NCBI RefSeq assembly: GCF_003315035.1
Contig: NZ_QNRE01000009.1
Span: 186,001 to 250,000, forward strand
Direction of reading: 5' to 3'
Origin: Nocardia puris
GTDB taxonomy: Bacteria; Actinomycetota; Actinomycetes; Mycobacteriales; Mycobacteriaceae
DNA: 64,000 nt
Every line of letters begins with the position of its first letter. The stretch's first letter is position 1. The translations under genes and the position numbers were made by a program. The notes below the pieces were generated by a model, which saw only the letters and a program-made list of their open reading frames with translations, was not told the DNA's origin and did not search any database. Below, piece by piece: positions 40,795 through 49,966 of this stretch.

Positions 40795-41943
40795 TCAGAC
40801 CTTGACGAGGTCGTCGGCGTGGATGACGGGGCGCTGCATGGTGTCGGGGAGTTCGGTGGTGGAGCGGCCGAGCATGGTGGACAGCTCGGTGCTGTCGTAC
40901 TCGACGACGCCGCGCGCCACCAGGCGGTGGTCGGCGGCGAGCAGATCCACCACGTCGCCGCCGTAGAAGCGGCCCTTGACGCCGATGATCCCCGCCGCGA
41001 GCAGCGAGCGGCGGCGGTGGGCGACGGCCTGCACCGCGCCCTCGTCGAGCACCAGCGCGCCCCGGCTGTCGGCGGCGTGGCGGACCCAGAACTTGCGGGC
41101 CGACAGGCGGACCGGGCGGGCGGCGAACGCGGTGCCCACCGTGCCCGACGACAGCGCGGTCGCGGCCTGTTCGGCGGCGGCCAGCAGCACCGGCACGCCC
41201 GCGTCGGCCGCGAGCCGCGCGGCCGACAGCTTCGACGCCATGCCGCCGGTGCCGAGCGCGCCGCCGCTGCCAGCGATCACACCGTCCAGATCGGCGCTGG
41301 TGCGCACCTCGGGAATGAAATTCGCCGCACCCTTGCGGGGGTCGCCGTCGTAGAGCCCCTCCACATCGGAGAGCAGGAACAGCGCGTCCGCGCCCACCAG
41401 GTGGGCGACCAGGGCGGCGAGCCGGTCGTTGTCGCCGAAACGGATCTCCTCGGTGGCCACCGTGTCGTTCTCGTTGACCACGGCCACCGCGCCGAGCGAT
41501 CGCAGCCGGTCCAGGGTGCGCTGGGCGTTGCGGTGGTGCTCGCGGCGCGCGAAATCGTCGGCGCTCAACAGCACCTGGCCGACGGTGCGCCCGTAGCGGG
41601 TGAAGGAGGTGCCCCAGGCGTGCGCCAGGGCCAGCTGACCCACGCTGGCCGCAGCCTGCTTTGTCGCCAGGTCCCTTGGCCTGCTGGACAATCCGAGCGG
41701 CGCGATCCCGGCGCCGATGGCGCCCGAGGACACCACCACCACGTCCGAACCGGCCCGCATGCGCGCCTCCACGGCGTCGGCCAGCCGGTCCAGGCGCTCG
41801 GTGTCCAGACCGCCCTTCAAACTGGTCAGCGCCGACGACCCGATCTTGACCACCACGCGGCGCGCCGCCGCGATCGCCTGGCGCGCCTCGCTCAGCCCCT
41901 CGGGCGAAACAGCTCGCGCCAGTGCGGAATCGACCTCCGTCAC
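40795..41943 (-). CDS. proB: Glutamate 5-kinase
   Basis: A 382-residue two-domain enzyme phosphorylating glutamate for proline synthesis. The amino-acid-kinase domain shows VVVKIGSSALTS (residues 29-40), VSSGAIGAG, NENDTVATEEIRFGDNDRLA and GTGGMASKLSAARLA; the C-terminal PUA RNA-binding-like domain (about 290-375) includes ALVLDEGAVQAV and GVKGRFYGGDVV. The GTG start at 41943 has GGGGAG at good spacing. It follows obg by 40 bases on the same strand, the usual actinobacterial order. Its pathway partner proA is some 40 kb further on. Confidence 0.95.
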   Translation of the reverse strand: MTEVDSALARAVSPEGLSEARQAIAAARRVVVKIGSSALTSLKGGLDTERLDRLADAVEARMRAGSDVVVVSSGAIGAGIAPLGLSSRPRDLATKQAAASVGQLALAHAWGTSFTRYGRTVGQVLLSADDFARREHHRNAQRTLDRLRSLGAVAVVNENDTVATEEIRFGDNDRLAALVAHLVGADALFLLSDVEGLYDGDPRKGAANFIPEVRTSADLDGVIAGSGGALGTGGMASKLSAARLAADAGVPVLLAAAEQAATALSSGTVGTAFAARPVRLSARKFWVRHAADSRGALVLDEGAVQAVAHRRRSLLAAGIIGVKGRFYGGDVVDLLAADHRLVARGVVEYDSTELSTMLGRSTTELPDTMQRPVIHADDLVKV

Positions 41944-41983
41944 AACGAAACTCCCCGTAACACCGCGGTTCGCACCGCGTCCT

Positions 41984-43441
41984 TCACGAATCCCCGTCCT
42001 CGGTGACCAGTCCGCGCCGCACCCGCGACGCGTGCTTGCGCTCGGCGGCGCTCACCCGGTCGGTCTGCTCCAGGCGCACGTCGGTGCCGCGGCCGGTGGG
42101 CACCATGTCCACACCCGCCGAGATCTGCGGCTCCCAGTCGAACGTGACGTCGCCGATGGTCACCGGCGCACCGGGTTCGGCGCCGAGGCGCACCAGTTCG
42201 TCCTCCACGCCGAGGCGGGCCAGGCGGTCGGCGAGGTAGCCGACGGCCTCGTCGTTGTCGAACTGGGTCTGGCGCACCCAGCGTTCGGGCCGGGTGCCGC
42301 GCACGATGAAACCGCCCGGCTCGTCGGGATCGGCGATGACACTGAATCCGGTCTCGTCCACCGCGATCGGGCGGATCACCGGACGCTTGGGCGCCGCCTT
42401 CGGGTGGGCCTCGCGGTACTCGCGCACCAGATCGGCCAGCGCGAAGGTCAACGGGCGCAACCCGGCCCGGCTCACCGCCGAGATCTCGAACACCGGCCAG
42501 CCGCGCTCGGCGAACTCGGGGGTGACCATCTCGGCCAGCTCGGCGGCGTCGGGCACGTCGATCTTGTTGAGGATCACCACGCGCGGGCGGTCGGCCAGAT
42601 CGCCGAGGCCGGCGTCGGCGGAGAGCGCGGGCTTGTAGGCGGCCAGCTCGGCCTCCAGGGCGTCCACGTCGGACACCGGGTCGCGACCGGGCTCTAGGGT
42701 GGCGCAGTCCACCACGTGCGCGAGCACCGCGCAGCGCTCCAGGTGGCGCAGGAAGTCCAGCCCGAGCCCGCGGCCCTCGCTCGCACCCGGAATGAGACCC
42801 GGCACGTCGGCGACGGTGAAAGTGGTGTCGCCGCTGGCGACCACGCCCAGGTTCGGCACCAGCGTGGTGAACGGGTAGTCGGCGATCTTCGGCTTGGCCG
42901 CCGAGAGCACCGACACCAGCGAGGACTTGCCCGCCGAGGGGAAGCCGACCAGGCCGACATCGGCCACCGACTTGAGTTCGAGGACGAGGTCGCGCTCCTC
43001 CCCCTCCTCGCCGAGCAGGGCGAAGCCGGGGGCCTTGCGCGCCTTGGAGGCCAGCGCGGCGTTGCCGAGCCCGCCGCGCCCGCCGCGAGCGGCGATGTAC
43101 CGGTTGCCCGCACCGACCAGATCGGCCACGATCTCGCCGTCCTGGCCCAGCACGACCGTGCCGTCGGGCACCTTGAGCAGCAGGTCGCCGCCGGTCTTGC
43201 CGTCGCGGTTGCCGCCCTCGCCCGGTTTGCCGTTGCCCGCTTTGGCGTGCGGGTGGAAGTGGAAGTCCAGCAGGGTGTGGACGTTCGGGTCCACCTCGAG
43301 GATCACATCGCCGCCGTTGCCGCCGTTGCCGCCGTCGGGACCGCCGAGCGGCTTGAACTTCTCGCGGTGCACCGAGGCGCATCCGTGACCGCCCTTTCCG
43401 GCACGTACGTGCAACACGACGCGATCGATGAACTTCGACAT
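41984..43441 (-). CDS. obg: GTPase Obg/CgtA
   Basis: A 485-residue essential GTPase involved in 50S ribosome maturation and stress signalling. The Gly-rich Obg fold is at residues 1-160 (FIDRVVLHVRAGKGGHGCAS, G-G-P-D-G-G-N-G-G-x-G-G-D). The GTPase domain follows, with G1 GFPSAGKSSLVS, G3 DVPGLIPGASEG and G4 NKID. The C-terminal OCT domain (about 350-430) ends in a charged tail. The ATG at 43441 gives the canonical MSKFIDRV start. It sits between rpmA and proB on the same strand. Confidence 0.97.
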   Translation of the reverse strand: MSKFIDRVVLHVRAGKGGHGCASVHREKFKPLGGPDGGNGGNGGDVILEVDPNVHTLLDFHFHPHAKAGNGKPGEGGNRDGKTGGDLLLKVPDGTVVLGQDGEIVADLVGAGNRYIAARGGRGGLGNAALASKARKAPGFALLGEEGEERDLVLELKSVADVGLVGFPSAGKSSLVSVLSAAKPKIADYPFTTLVPNLGVVASGDTTFTVADVPGLIPGASEGRGLGLDFLRHLERCAVLAHVVDCATLEPGRDPVSDVDALEAELAAYKPALSADAGLGDLADRPRVVILNKIDVPDAAELAEMVTPEFAERGWPVFEISAVSRAGLRPLTFALADLVREYREAHPKAAPKRPVIRPIAVDETGFSVIADPDEPGGFIVRGTRPERWVRQTQFDNDEAVGYLADRLARLGVEDELVRLGAEPGAPVTIGDVTFDWEPQISAGVDMVPTGRGTDVRLEQTDRVSAAERKHASRVRRGLVTEDGDS

Positions 43442-43506
43442 GGTCGAATCATCCTCCTTCTGGGCTGGTCGTTCGTCGGCGGCGCGCGGCGCCACGAGAA
43501 CGCGAA

Positions 43507-43536
43507 AGCGGGTCAGGGCGTCTACCCTGACCCGCT
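43507..43536 (-). terminator. Terminator after rplU-rpmA
   Basis: A perfect 12-bp stem (AGCGGGTCAGGG / CCCTGACCCGCT) with a six-base loop between the rpmA stop and obg. On the minus strand it is followed by a T-containing stretch (TTTCGCGTTCTC). It likely separates the ribosomal protein operon from obg-proB. Confidence 0.75.
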
Positions 43537-43565
43537 CGGCTGTGTCCGGAGTGGCTACCTGGCGG

Positions 43566-43829
43566 TCAGGCCACCGGCTCCGGGACGACGATGTTGATGG
43601 TCTTGCGACCGCGCTTGCTGCCGAACTGCACCGAGCCCGCCGCCAGGGCGAACAGGGTGTCGTCGCCGCCGCGACCGACGTTCACGCCGGGGTGGAAGTG
43701 GGTGCCACGCTGACGGACGAGGATCTCGCCCGCCTTGACGACCTGGCCGCCGAAACGCTTGACGCCGAGTCGCTGGGCGTTGGAGTCACGTCCGTTCCGG
43801 GAGCTGGACGCGCCCTTCTTGTGTGCCAT
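43566..43829 (-). CDS. rpmA: 50S ribosomal protein L27
   Basis: An 87-residue L27 protein, which reaches the peptidyl-transferase centre through its N terminus. Full signature present: AHKKGASSSRNGRDSNAQRL, GVKRFGGQVVKAGEILVRQR, GTHFHPG and GGDDTLFAL. ATG at 43829 with the A-H-K-K start exposed after Met removal. It lies 22 bases behind rplU, as in most bacteria. Confidence 0.98.
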   Translation of the reverse strand: MAHKKGASSSRNGRDSNAQRLGVKRFGGQVVKAGEILVRQRGTHFHPGVNVGRGGDDTLFALAAGSVQFGSKRGRKTINIVVPEPVA

Positions 43830-43851
43830 AGCTGTTTCTCCTCGGGATGTC

Positions 43852-44163
43852 TTACTTGATGCCGGTGACCTTCAGGACCGTCAGCGGCTGACGGTGACCC
43901 TGGCGCTTGTGGTAGCCGGTCTTGTTCTTGAACTTGTGGATGCGGATCTTCGGGCCCTTGGTCTGCTCGACGAGTTCCGCGGTCACCGAACGCTTGGCCA
44001 GCGCGGCCGCGTCGGTGGTCAGTTCGGCGCCGTCCACGACGAGGACGGGCGAGAGCTCGACGGAAGCGCCCGCCTCACCCTCGATCTTCTCGACCTTCAC
44101 CAGGTCACCGACCGCGACCTTGTACTGCTTTCCGCCGGTCTTGACGATCGCGTACGTTGCCAT
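43852..44163 (-). CDS. rplU: 50S ribosomal protein L21
   Basis: A 103-residue L21 protein. MATYAIVKTGGKQYKVAVGD at the N terminus and the C-terminal FKNKTGYHKRQGHRQ block are diagnostic. It is preceded by a GGAGGAAG ribosome site and a leader of roughly 250 bases after the rne terminator, which may hold regulatory structure; I could not define one. Co-transcribed with rpmA. Confidence 0.98.
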   Translation of the reverse strand: MATYAIVKTGGKQYKVAVGDLVKVEKIEGEAGASVELSPVLVVDGAELTTDAAALAKRSVTAELVEQTKGPKIRIHKFKNKTGYHKRQGHRQPLTVLKVTGIK

Positions 44164-44413
44164 CGGTCGGCTTCCTCCACTCGAATGTCTACTCGTGCTT
44201 ACTCACGCCACAGTGGTGTGGCGCGACTGGCTTGGCTGGTTGCTGCACGGGGGCGCTTACCTTGCTGCTCAGCAGCATCGGGCGCATCGCCAGGCAGCGA
44301 CCGACCAAGGCTACCAGACCCCCGCTCCCCGACCCAATTCGGTCCGGATGCGGTCCCTCCGGGCCACCGGAACGTCCTCCGGCGGGCACGGTGGACCCGC
44401 GCGCCGGAAGACG

Positions 44414-44448
44414 GGTCCGGCCGGTCCCCCGCGGAGACCGGCCGGACC
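44414..44448 (-). terminator. Terminator after rne
   Basis: A perfect 13-bp stem (GGTCCGGCCGGTC / GACCGGCCGGACC) with a nine-base loop, 12 bases past the rne stop. No T tract, as usual in this G+C range. The remaining 44164-44413 is the rplU leader, in which I see no gene. Confidence 0.65.
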
Positions 44449-44460
44449 TCGGGAACTTCC

Positions 44461-47400
44461 TCAGTCCTCGGATTCCGCGGGCGGCGGCCCGGCCGGGCGG
44501 CCGACGGCACGACGCCGCGGACGCTCCCGCCTGGGCACCTCCACCGGCTCGAGCGCGGCGAGCTCGGCCACCGGGGTGGCGGGCGGCTCGGAGCCCGAGA
44601 GGACGAACACCGCACCGGCGCTGTCGGCGGCGGGAGCCGACGCCGAGCGCGCCACACGGCGGCGACGCGGCGGCGGGGACGCGGAGACACCGTTGGCGGC
44701 GTGACCGGCCGCGGCGGGAGCCGGCTCGCTGGGAGCCTGCGTCGCCGGGGCGGGCTCAGCGGGAGCCTGTGTCGCGGCAGCGGACCCGTGCCTGCTTACG
44801 GCCGGCTCGTCGACCTTCACCGCACTCGCGGGTTCGGACGCCGCGGCGATCGCGGCCTCGGCGGCCTCCACCTCGGCGCGCACGGGAACGGGTTCGGGCG
44901 CGAGCTCGGGGGCGTCGGCCTCGGTGACCGGGACGATCCCGCCGGCGGTCTCCACCGCCACGACGGCCTCGGCACGTTCCTCGGCCCCGTCCGGCGCCGT
45001 GGCGACATCCGTCTCGTCCTCGGCGGTGACGACCTCCACACCTTCCTCGTCCTCCGAGTGGTGCGCGGCCATCGCCAGCGCCACCGGATGCGCCCGCTTG
45101 ACGGCCGCCTCCTCCTCGGGCGACTCCACCGGCTGCGCCGCCGGTGCCGGAGTCGCCGCGGCGGCGGGCGCGGGCGCGGTCTTGTCCTTGCCGCGACGAC
45201 GGCGCGAACCGCTCTCGCGACGACCGGGCGCGTCCTCGGCGGGCGAGGGCTCCACCGGGTAGGTGTGCACGATGATGCCGCGCCCGTGGCAGTGCTCGCA
45301 GGTGCTGGAGAACGCCTCGACCAGGCCCGTGCCCAGCTTCTTGCGCGTCATCTGGACCAGGCCCAGCGAGGTCACCTCGGACACCTGGTGGCGGGTGCGG
45401 TCGCGGCCCAGCGCCTCGGTGAGACGGCGCAGCACCAGGTCCCGGTTGGACTCGAGCACCATGTCGATGAAGTCGACGACGATCATGCCGCCGATGTCGC
45501 GCAGCCGCATCTGGCGCACGATCTCCTCAGCCGCCTCCAGGTTGTTCCTGGTGACCGTCTCCTCCAGGTTGCTGCCGCCGGAACCGGTGAACTTGCCGGT
45601 GTTGACGTCGATGACGGTCATCGCCTCGGTGCGGTCGATCACCAGGGTGCCGCCCGAGGGCAGCCACACCTTGCGGTCCAGCGCCTTGGCCAGCTGCTCG
45701 TCGATGCGGTAGGTCTCGAAGACGTCCACGCCGTTGTTCTCGTGCCGCGCGACGCGCGCCAGCAGGTCGGGCGCGACGGTGCGGATGTAGCTCTCGACGG
45801 TGTTCCAGGCGCGGTCGCCCTCGATGACCAGCTTGGAGAAGTCCTCGTTGAACAGGTCGCGGATGACCTTGACCAGCAGGTCGGGCTCCTCGTAGAGCGT
45901 CTTGGGCGCGCCGCTCTTCTCCTTGGCGGCCTGCTCCTCGATGCTGCGCCAGGTGGCCTGCAACCGTTCCACATCGCGGGCCAGCTCGGCCTCGGCGACG
46001 CCCTCGGAGGCGGTGCGGATGATCACACCCGCGTCGGCGGGGACGATCTCGCGCAGGATCTCCTTGAGGCGCTTGCGCTCGGTGTCGGGCAGCTTGCGGC
46101 TGATGCCGGTGGAGGTGCCGCCCGGGACGTACACCAGGAAGCGGCCCGCCAGGCTGATCTGCGTGGTGAGCCGGGCGCCCTTGTGCCCGACCGGGTCCTT
46201 CGAGACCTGGACCAGCACCTGGTCACCGGGCTTGAGGGCCTGCTCGATCTTGCGCTCCTTGCCGCCCAGACCGGCGGCCTCCCAGTTCACCTCACCCGCG
46301 TACAGCACGCCGTTGCGGCCGCGGCCGATGTCGACGAACGCCGCCTCCATGCTGGGCAGCACGTTCTGCACCTTGCCGAGGTACACGTTGCCCACCATGG
46401 ACGCCTGGCCGGTGTTGGTGACGAAGTGCTCGACGAGGATGTTGTCCTCGAGCACCGCCACCTGGGTGGCGGTCGGGTGGTCGGCGAAGGACTTCTCGCG
46501 CACCACCATCACCCGATCCACCGCCTCACGGCGGGCCAGGAACTCCGATTCGGTGAGGATCGGCGGGCGGCGGCGCCCGGCCTCGCGCCCGTCGCGGCGG
46601 CGCTGGCGCTTGGCCTCGAGGCGGGTGGAGCCGGTGATGCCCTGCACCTCGTCGGCGTTGGCCCGGCCGCGCGACTTGTTGCGCGGCTCGCGCTCGTGCA
46701 CGACGGTGTTCGGCGGGTCGTCCTCGGCCGGCGTCTCCTCGGCGCCCTCGCCGCCCACCTTGCGGCGGCGGCGACGGCGGCGACGGCGGCTGGACCCCTC
46801 GGGCAGCGCGTCGTCGTCGGATTCGTCGTCGGACTGGTCCCCGGTGTCGGTCGCGGCGGCCTCGGCCGGGGTGGTGTCCTCGGCCTCGGATTCGGCGTCC
46901 TCGTCGTCGGTGTCCGACTCGTTGTCGGACTGCTGCTCACCGCGGCCGCGCCCGCGACCCCGGCGGCCGCGCCGCCTGCGCCGCGGCTGACCGTCCTCGC
47001 CCTGGGCGTCGCCGGTGTCGGTGTCGTCCTCGGCGGTGGTGTCGGGCTCGTCGTCGGTCTCGGCGACGGGCGGCTCCTCGCGCTTGGGCGCTTCCCGCTC
47101 GGCGCGGCGGCGCTTGCGCGTCTGCTCCACGGCGGTGGCGTCGGGCGGGAGGAACAGCGGCGCGGCCACGGCGGGCGCCTCGAAGACCGGCGGGGCCGGC
47201 GGCTCGTCCTGCGCGGAGTGGGTGAACAGCTGCGGCGCGGCGGCCGCGGGCGTGTACACCGTCTCCTGCGCGAAGACCGGATCCGGCGCGGAGAACAGCG
47301 GCCCGGCGCCCACGGCGTGCGCGGGGGGTTCGGCGGCGGGGGTCTCGGTGGTCGGCGCGTCCGCTTCGGCGGGCTGTTCGGGGGCGGCGAGCGCGTCGCG

Positions 47401-47589
47401 CACCGATTCCGCGACGGCCCGGTCGACGTTGGATTGCGCGCTGCGTGCGTCGGCGCCCAGTTCGGCGAGCTTGGCCAGAATGCGCTTGCTCGTCACCCCC
47501 AGCCGCTTCGCGAGTGCGTGAACTCGGATTCGCTCCGGCAATTGATCGGCATCCTGTGATGTTGTTTCCAGCGGCTCTTGATCGGCCAC
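44461..47589 (-). CDS. rne: Ribonuclease E/G with IF2-N-like head
   Basis: A 1042-residue endoribonuclease of RNA processing and decay. An IF2-N-like helical domain opens the protein (about residues 18-65: IRVHALAKRLGVTSKRILAK). A long acidic/basic low-complexity region (70-320; poly-Arg and Asp/Glu runs) leads to the S1 domain (GNVYLGKVQNVLPSMEAAFV) and the catalytic DNase-I-like domain with TVIDVNTGKFTGSG (metal-binding Asp) and the zinc-link C-E-H-C. A Pro/Ala/Glu-rich tail follows. The GTG at 47589 has GAGGAG seven bases upstream. Both disordered arms should bind RNA or degradosome partners. Confidence 0.93.
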   Translation of the reverse strand: MADQEPLETTSQDADQLPERIRVHALAKRLGVTSKRILAKLAELGADARSAQSNVDRAVAESVRDALAAPEQPAEADAPTTETPAAEPPAHAVGAGPLFSAPDPVFAQETVYTPAAAAPQLFTHSAQDEPPAPPVFEAPAVAAPLFLPPDATAVEQTRKRRRAEREAPKREEPPVAETDDEPDTTAEDDTDTGDAQGEDGQPRRRRRGRRGRGRGRGEQQSDNESDTDDEDAESEAEDTTPAEAAATDTGDQSDDESDDDALPEGSSRRRRRRRRRKVGGEGAEETPAEDDPPNTVVHEREPRNKSRGRANADEVQGITGSTRLEAKRQRRRDGREAGRRRPPILTESEFLARREAVDRVMVVREKSFADHPTATQVAVLEDNILVEHFVTNTGQASMVGNVYLGKVQNVLPSMEAAFVDIGRGRNGVLYAGEVNWEAAGLGGKERKIEQALKPGDQVLVQVSKDPVGHKGARLTTQISLAGRFLVYVPGGTSTGISRKLPDTERKRLKEILREIVPADAGVIIRTASEGVAEAELARDVERLQATWRSIEEQAAKEKSGAPKTLYEEPDLLVKVIRDLFNEDFSKLVIEGDRAWNTVESYIRTVAPDLLARVARHENNGVDVFETYRIDEQLAKALDRKVWLPSGGTLVIDRTEAMTVIDVNTGKFTGSGGSNLEETVTRNNLEAAEEIVRQMRLRDIGGMIVVDFIDMVLESNRDLVLRRLTEALGRDRTRHQVSEVTSLGLVQMTRKKLGTGLVEAFSSTCEHCHGRGIIVHTYPVEPSPAEDAPGRRESGSRRRRGKDKTAPAPAAAATPAPAAQPVESPEEEAAVKRAHPVALAMAAHHSEDEEGVEVVTAEDETDVATAPDGAEERAEAVVAVETAGGIVPVTEADAPELAPEPVPVRAEVEAAEAAIAAASEPASAVKVDEPAVSRHGSAAATQAPAEPAPATQAPSEPAPAAAGHAANGVSASPPPRRRRVARSASAPAADSAGAVFVLSGSEPPATPVAELAALEPVEVPRRERPRRRAVGRPAGPPPAESED

Positions 47590-48058
47590 GAAGTCTCCTC
47601 GGGCCCCCGGGCGCGTCCCTGTCGGTAATTCAGTGACGCGGCCAACGCGGGGGCGCTGTCCGTACACCTCGCGCCGTCGACGCGAGGTCCTGTGGTCTCG
47701 CACCGCGTGCCCGGTCGGTACCTGTTCGTTCGTCGGTCGGGCTAACTGGTCACGCGGCGCCTGGCTGTTGGCTGAACTCCACGGAACGCACGTTCATCCA
47801 GCGTGCCGACGCGGAGCGCCGCGCCCTCGGCAATTCGGGCGTGACTCTCCGTAGCAGCGATGATCGGCATCGAACCGCGGTGTCATCCGGTCGCCCCCGT
47901 CACCCACCGTTCGCGTACCTGCGCGAACCGTCGGTATCGATGACGACCACTGTCAGTATCCCACACCGTGTGTGCCCGGCTCGCCATCGGCGCGTGAGCG
48001 GCGCGATGCCAGGGGGTTGCTGGGGTGGGTGTGTTGCCGGCACGGGGTGCCGATAGTG
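47590..48058. other. Upstream region of rne
   Basis: About 470 bases between the ndk terminator and rne, presumably promoter and long leader of rne. Actinobacterial rne genes are often autoregulated through their 5' leader, but I could not define a structure here. No convincing coding frame. Confidence 0.5.
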
Positions 48059-48094
48059 CACTCGCCGCGCCGGAACCTTCCGGCGCGGCGAGTG
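48059..48094 (-). terminator. Strong terminator after ndk
   Basis: A perfect 36-base palindrome-like element: 17 paired bases (CACTCGCCGCGCCGGAA / TTCCGGCGCGGCGAGTG) around a two-base centre, so effectively a 16-bp stem with a four-base loop, 14 bases past the ndk stop. Confidence 0.8.
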
Positions 48095-48108
48095 GAGTCG
48101 GGGTGCGC

Positions 48109-48525
48109 TCAGGCGGGGAACTCGGGGAACCAGAGCGCGATCTCACGCTTGGCCGACTCGGGCGAATCCGAGCCGTGGACGAGGTTGTACTGGGTCTCCA
48201 GGCCGAAGTCGCCGCGGATGCTGCCCGGGGCGGCCTTCTCGACCGGGTCGGTGCCGCCCGCCAGCTGGCGGAACGCGGCGATGGCGCGCGGGCCCTCGAG
48301 CACGGCGGCCACGACCGGTCCGGAGGTGATGAACTCGATCAGCGACCCGAAGAACGGCTTCTCGGCGTGCTCGGCGTAGTGCTCGCGCGCCACCTCGTCG
48401 GATACGTTCTTCAGCTCGAGGGCCGCGATCGTCAGGCCCTTGCGCTCGATCCGGGCCAGCACCTCGCCGACCAGTCCGCGCGACACGCCGTCCGGCTTGA
48501 TGAGTACCAACGTCTGCTCAGTCAC
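48109..48525 (-). CDS. ndk: Nucleoside diphosphate kinase
   Basis: A 138-residue canonical NDK exchanging gamma-phosphate between NTPs and NDPs. LVLIKPDGVSRGLVGEVL, SLIEFITSGPVVAAVLEG, GTDPVEKAAPGSIRGDFG and NLVHGSDSPESA with the phospho-accepting His are complete. GTG start at 48525. It serves as the in-window reference for the divergent NDK-like protein of the biosynthetic operon (24068-24988). Its position between DUF4233/folC and rne is the mycobacterial arrangement, with one GNAT gene inserted. Confidence 0.97.
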   Translation of the reverse strand: MTEQTLVLIKPDGVSRGLVGEVLARIERKGLTIAALELKNVSDEVAREHYAEHAEKPFFGSLIEFITSGPVVAAVLEGPRAIAAFRQLAGGTDPVEKAAPGSIRGDFGLETQYNLVHGSDSPESAKREIALWFPEFPA

Positions 48526-48582
48526 GGGCCACAGCGTAACGGCCCCCCGTTACAGACCACGAGCGAGTGCCCTCGACCGGTC

Positions 48583-49467
48583 TCAGCCCGGGTGCCGCCA
48601 GCCGCGCTCGATTCTGGTGAGTTCGGTGAATCCGCACTCGAGCAGCAGCGGGAGACCGGGCTCGCCGGGGTAGCGGTAGTCCAGCAGGCGGTCGATCGCG
48701 CCGAGGCGCAACCAGTCGGCGACCCGGCCGAACAACCAGCGCAGCACGTCGGGTTCGCCCTCGGCGTCGCACACGTCGGCCCAGCCGCCGCCGCGCGAGA
48801 TCCGTTCGGGCGGGGTCAGATCGGTGTCGATCTCGAGCGCGCCGACCCGGGTGTCGCCGCGGCAGGCCGTGAAGACGGTGCCGAGTTCCCCCATCGACCG
48901 CCGCACCGTCAGGTCGGCGCGGTCAGGGTGGTGCAGATCGCGGGTGGCGGCCACCAGCACGATCTCGGTGACCGGGTCCTCCACCCGCACCCACCCGGTG
49001 CGGTCGAGCAGGGCGCGCAGGTGCGGCCACTGGTCGGGTAACCCGTAGACGGCCGGCGCGGGCAGCTTGCCGTCGTACCAGCGGTGTGCCGAGCGCCAGC
49101 GCGCGAACTGGGCGAGGCAGGCGGTCATCACACCGTCGGCCGCGGCTTGTTCGTCGGCGCCGACGGGAGCGAGGAACCATTCGATCGCCGCGGCGTCGCG
49201 GTAATCGCCCGAGACGCGGGCGTCATCGCCGTAGCGCAGCAGGTGCGCGGCGGCCACGATCACCCCGCGCTGTTCGGCGACCAAGGTCATCCGTTCGATC
49301 ACCCACGGGTCGAGGATCGTCTCCTCCGGCCGCCGCTCGATGCGGCTGAGCACGGTGTTGACCGAGACGGAGGCGCCGGGATTCACGGCGGCGATGTGCC
49401 GGTCGACCAGGCGGGTGAGGTGATCGCGGTCGTCGCGGCGGAAAGGACGAATCACGAAGTCGGACAT
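48583..49467 (-). CDS. GNAT-family acetyltransferase
   Basis: A 294-residue protein beginning MSDFVIRPFRRDDRDHLTRL, typical of GNAT domains. The acetyl-CoA part is weaker: A-A-H-L-L-R-Y-G-D-D, AAIEWFLAPVG and AADGVMTACLAQFARW resemble a beta4-alpha3 region, and a second half (from 170) repeats an N-acetyltransferase-like pattern (GALEIDTDL, LRWLFGRVADWLRL), so it may be a tandem GNAT. Substrate unknown. It is inserted between DUF4233 and ndk. Confidence 0.75.
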   Translation of the reverse strand: MSDFVIRPFRRDDRDHLTRLVDRHIAAVNPGASVSVNTVLSRIERRPEETILDPWVIERMTLVAEQRGVIVAAAHLLRYGDDARVSGDYRDAAAIEWFLAPVGADEQAAADGVMTACLAQFARWRSAHRWYDGKLPAPAVYGLPDQWPHLRALLDRTGWVRVEDPVTEIVLVAATRDLHHPDRADLTVRRSMGELGTVFTACRGDTRVGALEIDTDLTPPERISRGGGWADVCDAEGEPDVLRWLFGRVADWLRLGAIDRLLDYRYPGEPGLPLLLECGFTELTRIERGWRHPG

Positions 49468-49558
49468 GGCGAATCTCCGGAGAAGTCGGCCGAGCACGCT
49501 CGGCGCGGGGATCCGCCAGGGGGAAGGTACCGCCGAAACTCTAGCAGTACCGTCGCCC

Positions 49559-49957
49559 TCAGCGGCCCATGCGCTGGCTGGGCAGCATTCCTTTGTCCAT
49601 GCGGCGTTTCACGTCGGTGCGCAGCACCAGGATGAACGCCCAGACCGCGACGAACAGCAGGCCGATGATGCCGATCGACAGGTGGATGAACGCGCCGAGC
49701 AGCAACAGCACTTGCAGGCCGAGATTGAACGACAACGCCCACGGGCGGCGCTGCAGACCGGCGCCGAGGATCATCAGCACCGCCAGCACCACCAGGTAGG
49801 TGCCGGAGAACCAGGTGACGCCGCCGCCGACGTCGGCCACCACGGGCAGGGCCAGCAGCACCACGATCGATTCGAGCACCAAGGTGCCCGCCATCACGCC
49901 GCGCAGGCCCTTCCAGGGATCGGGCGGGGCGGGCGCCGTGCCCTCGGGCTCACTCAT
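49559..49957 (-). CDS. DUF4233 membrane protein
   Basis: A 132-residue membrane protein with about four helices (GVMAGTLVLESIVVLLALPV, TYLVVLAVLMILGAGL, LGLQVLLLLGAFIHLSIGII, GLLFVAVWAFILVL) and a basic C terminus. It corresponds to the DUF4233 protein that follows folC in mycobacteria (Rv2446c). ATG 49957 is preferred for its GAGG seven bases upstream; GTG 49963 is an alternative. It starts just behind the folC stop. Function unknown. Confidence 0.85.
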   Translation of the reverse strand: MSEPEGTAPAPPDPWKGLRGVMAGTLVLESIVVLLALPVVADVGGGVTWFSGTYLVVLAVLMILGAGLQRRPWALSFNLGLQVLLLLGAFIHLSIGIIGLLFVAVWAFILVLRTDVKRRMDKGMLPSQRMGR

Positions 49958-49966
49958 GCTCACACC

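Noticed and set aside
43735..47559. A plus-strand open frame of about 1270 codons opposite rplU/rne
   Set aside because: Antisense artefact of high G+C; Gly/Arg/Val-rich with no recognisable protein, while rne and rplU on the other strand are unmistakable.
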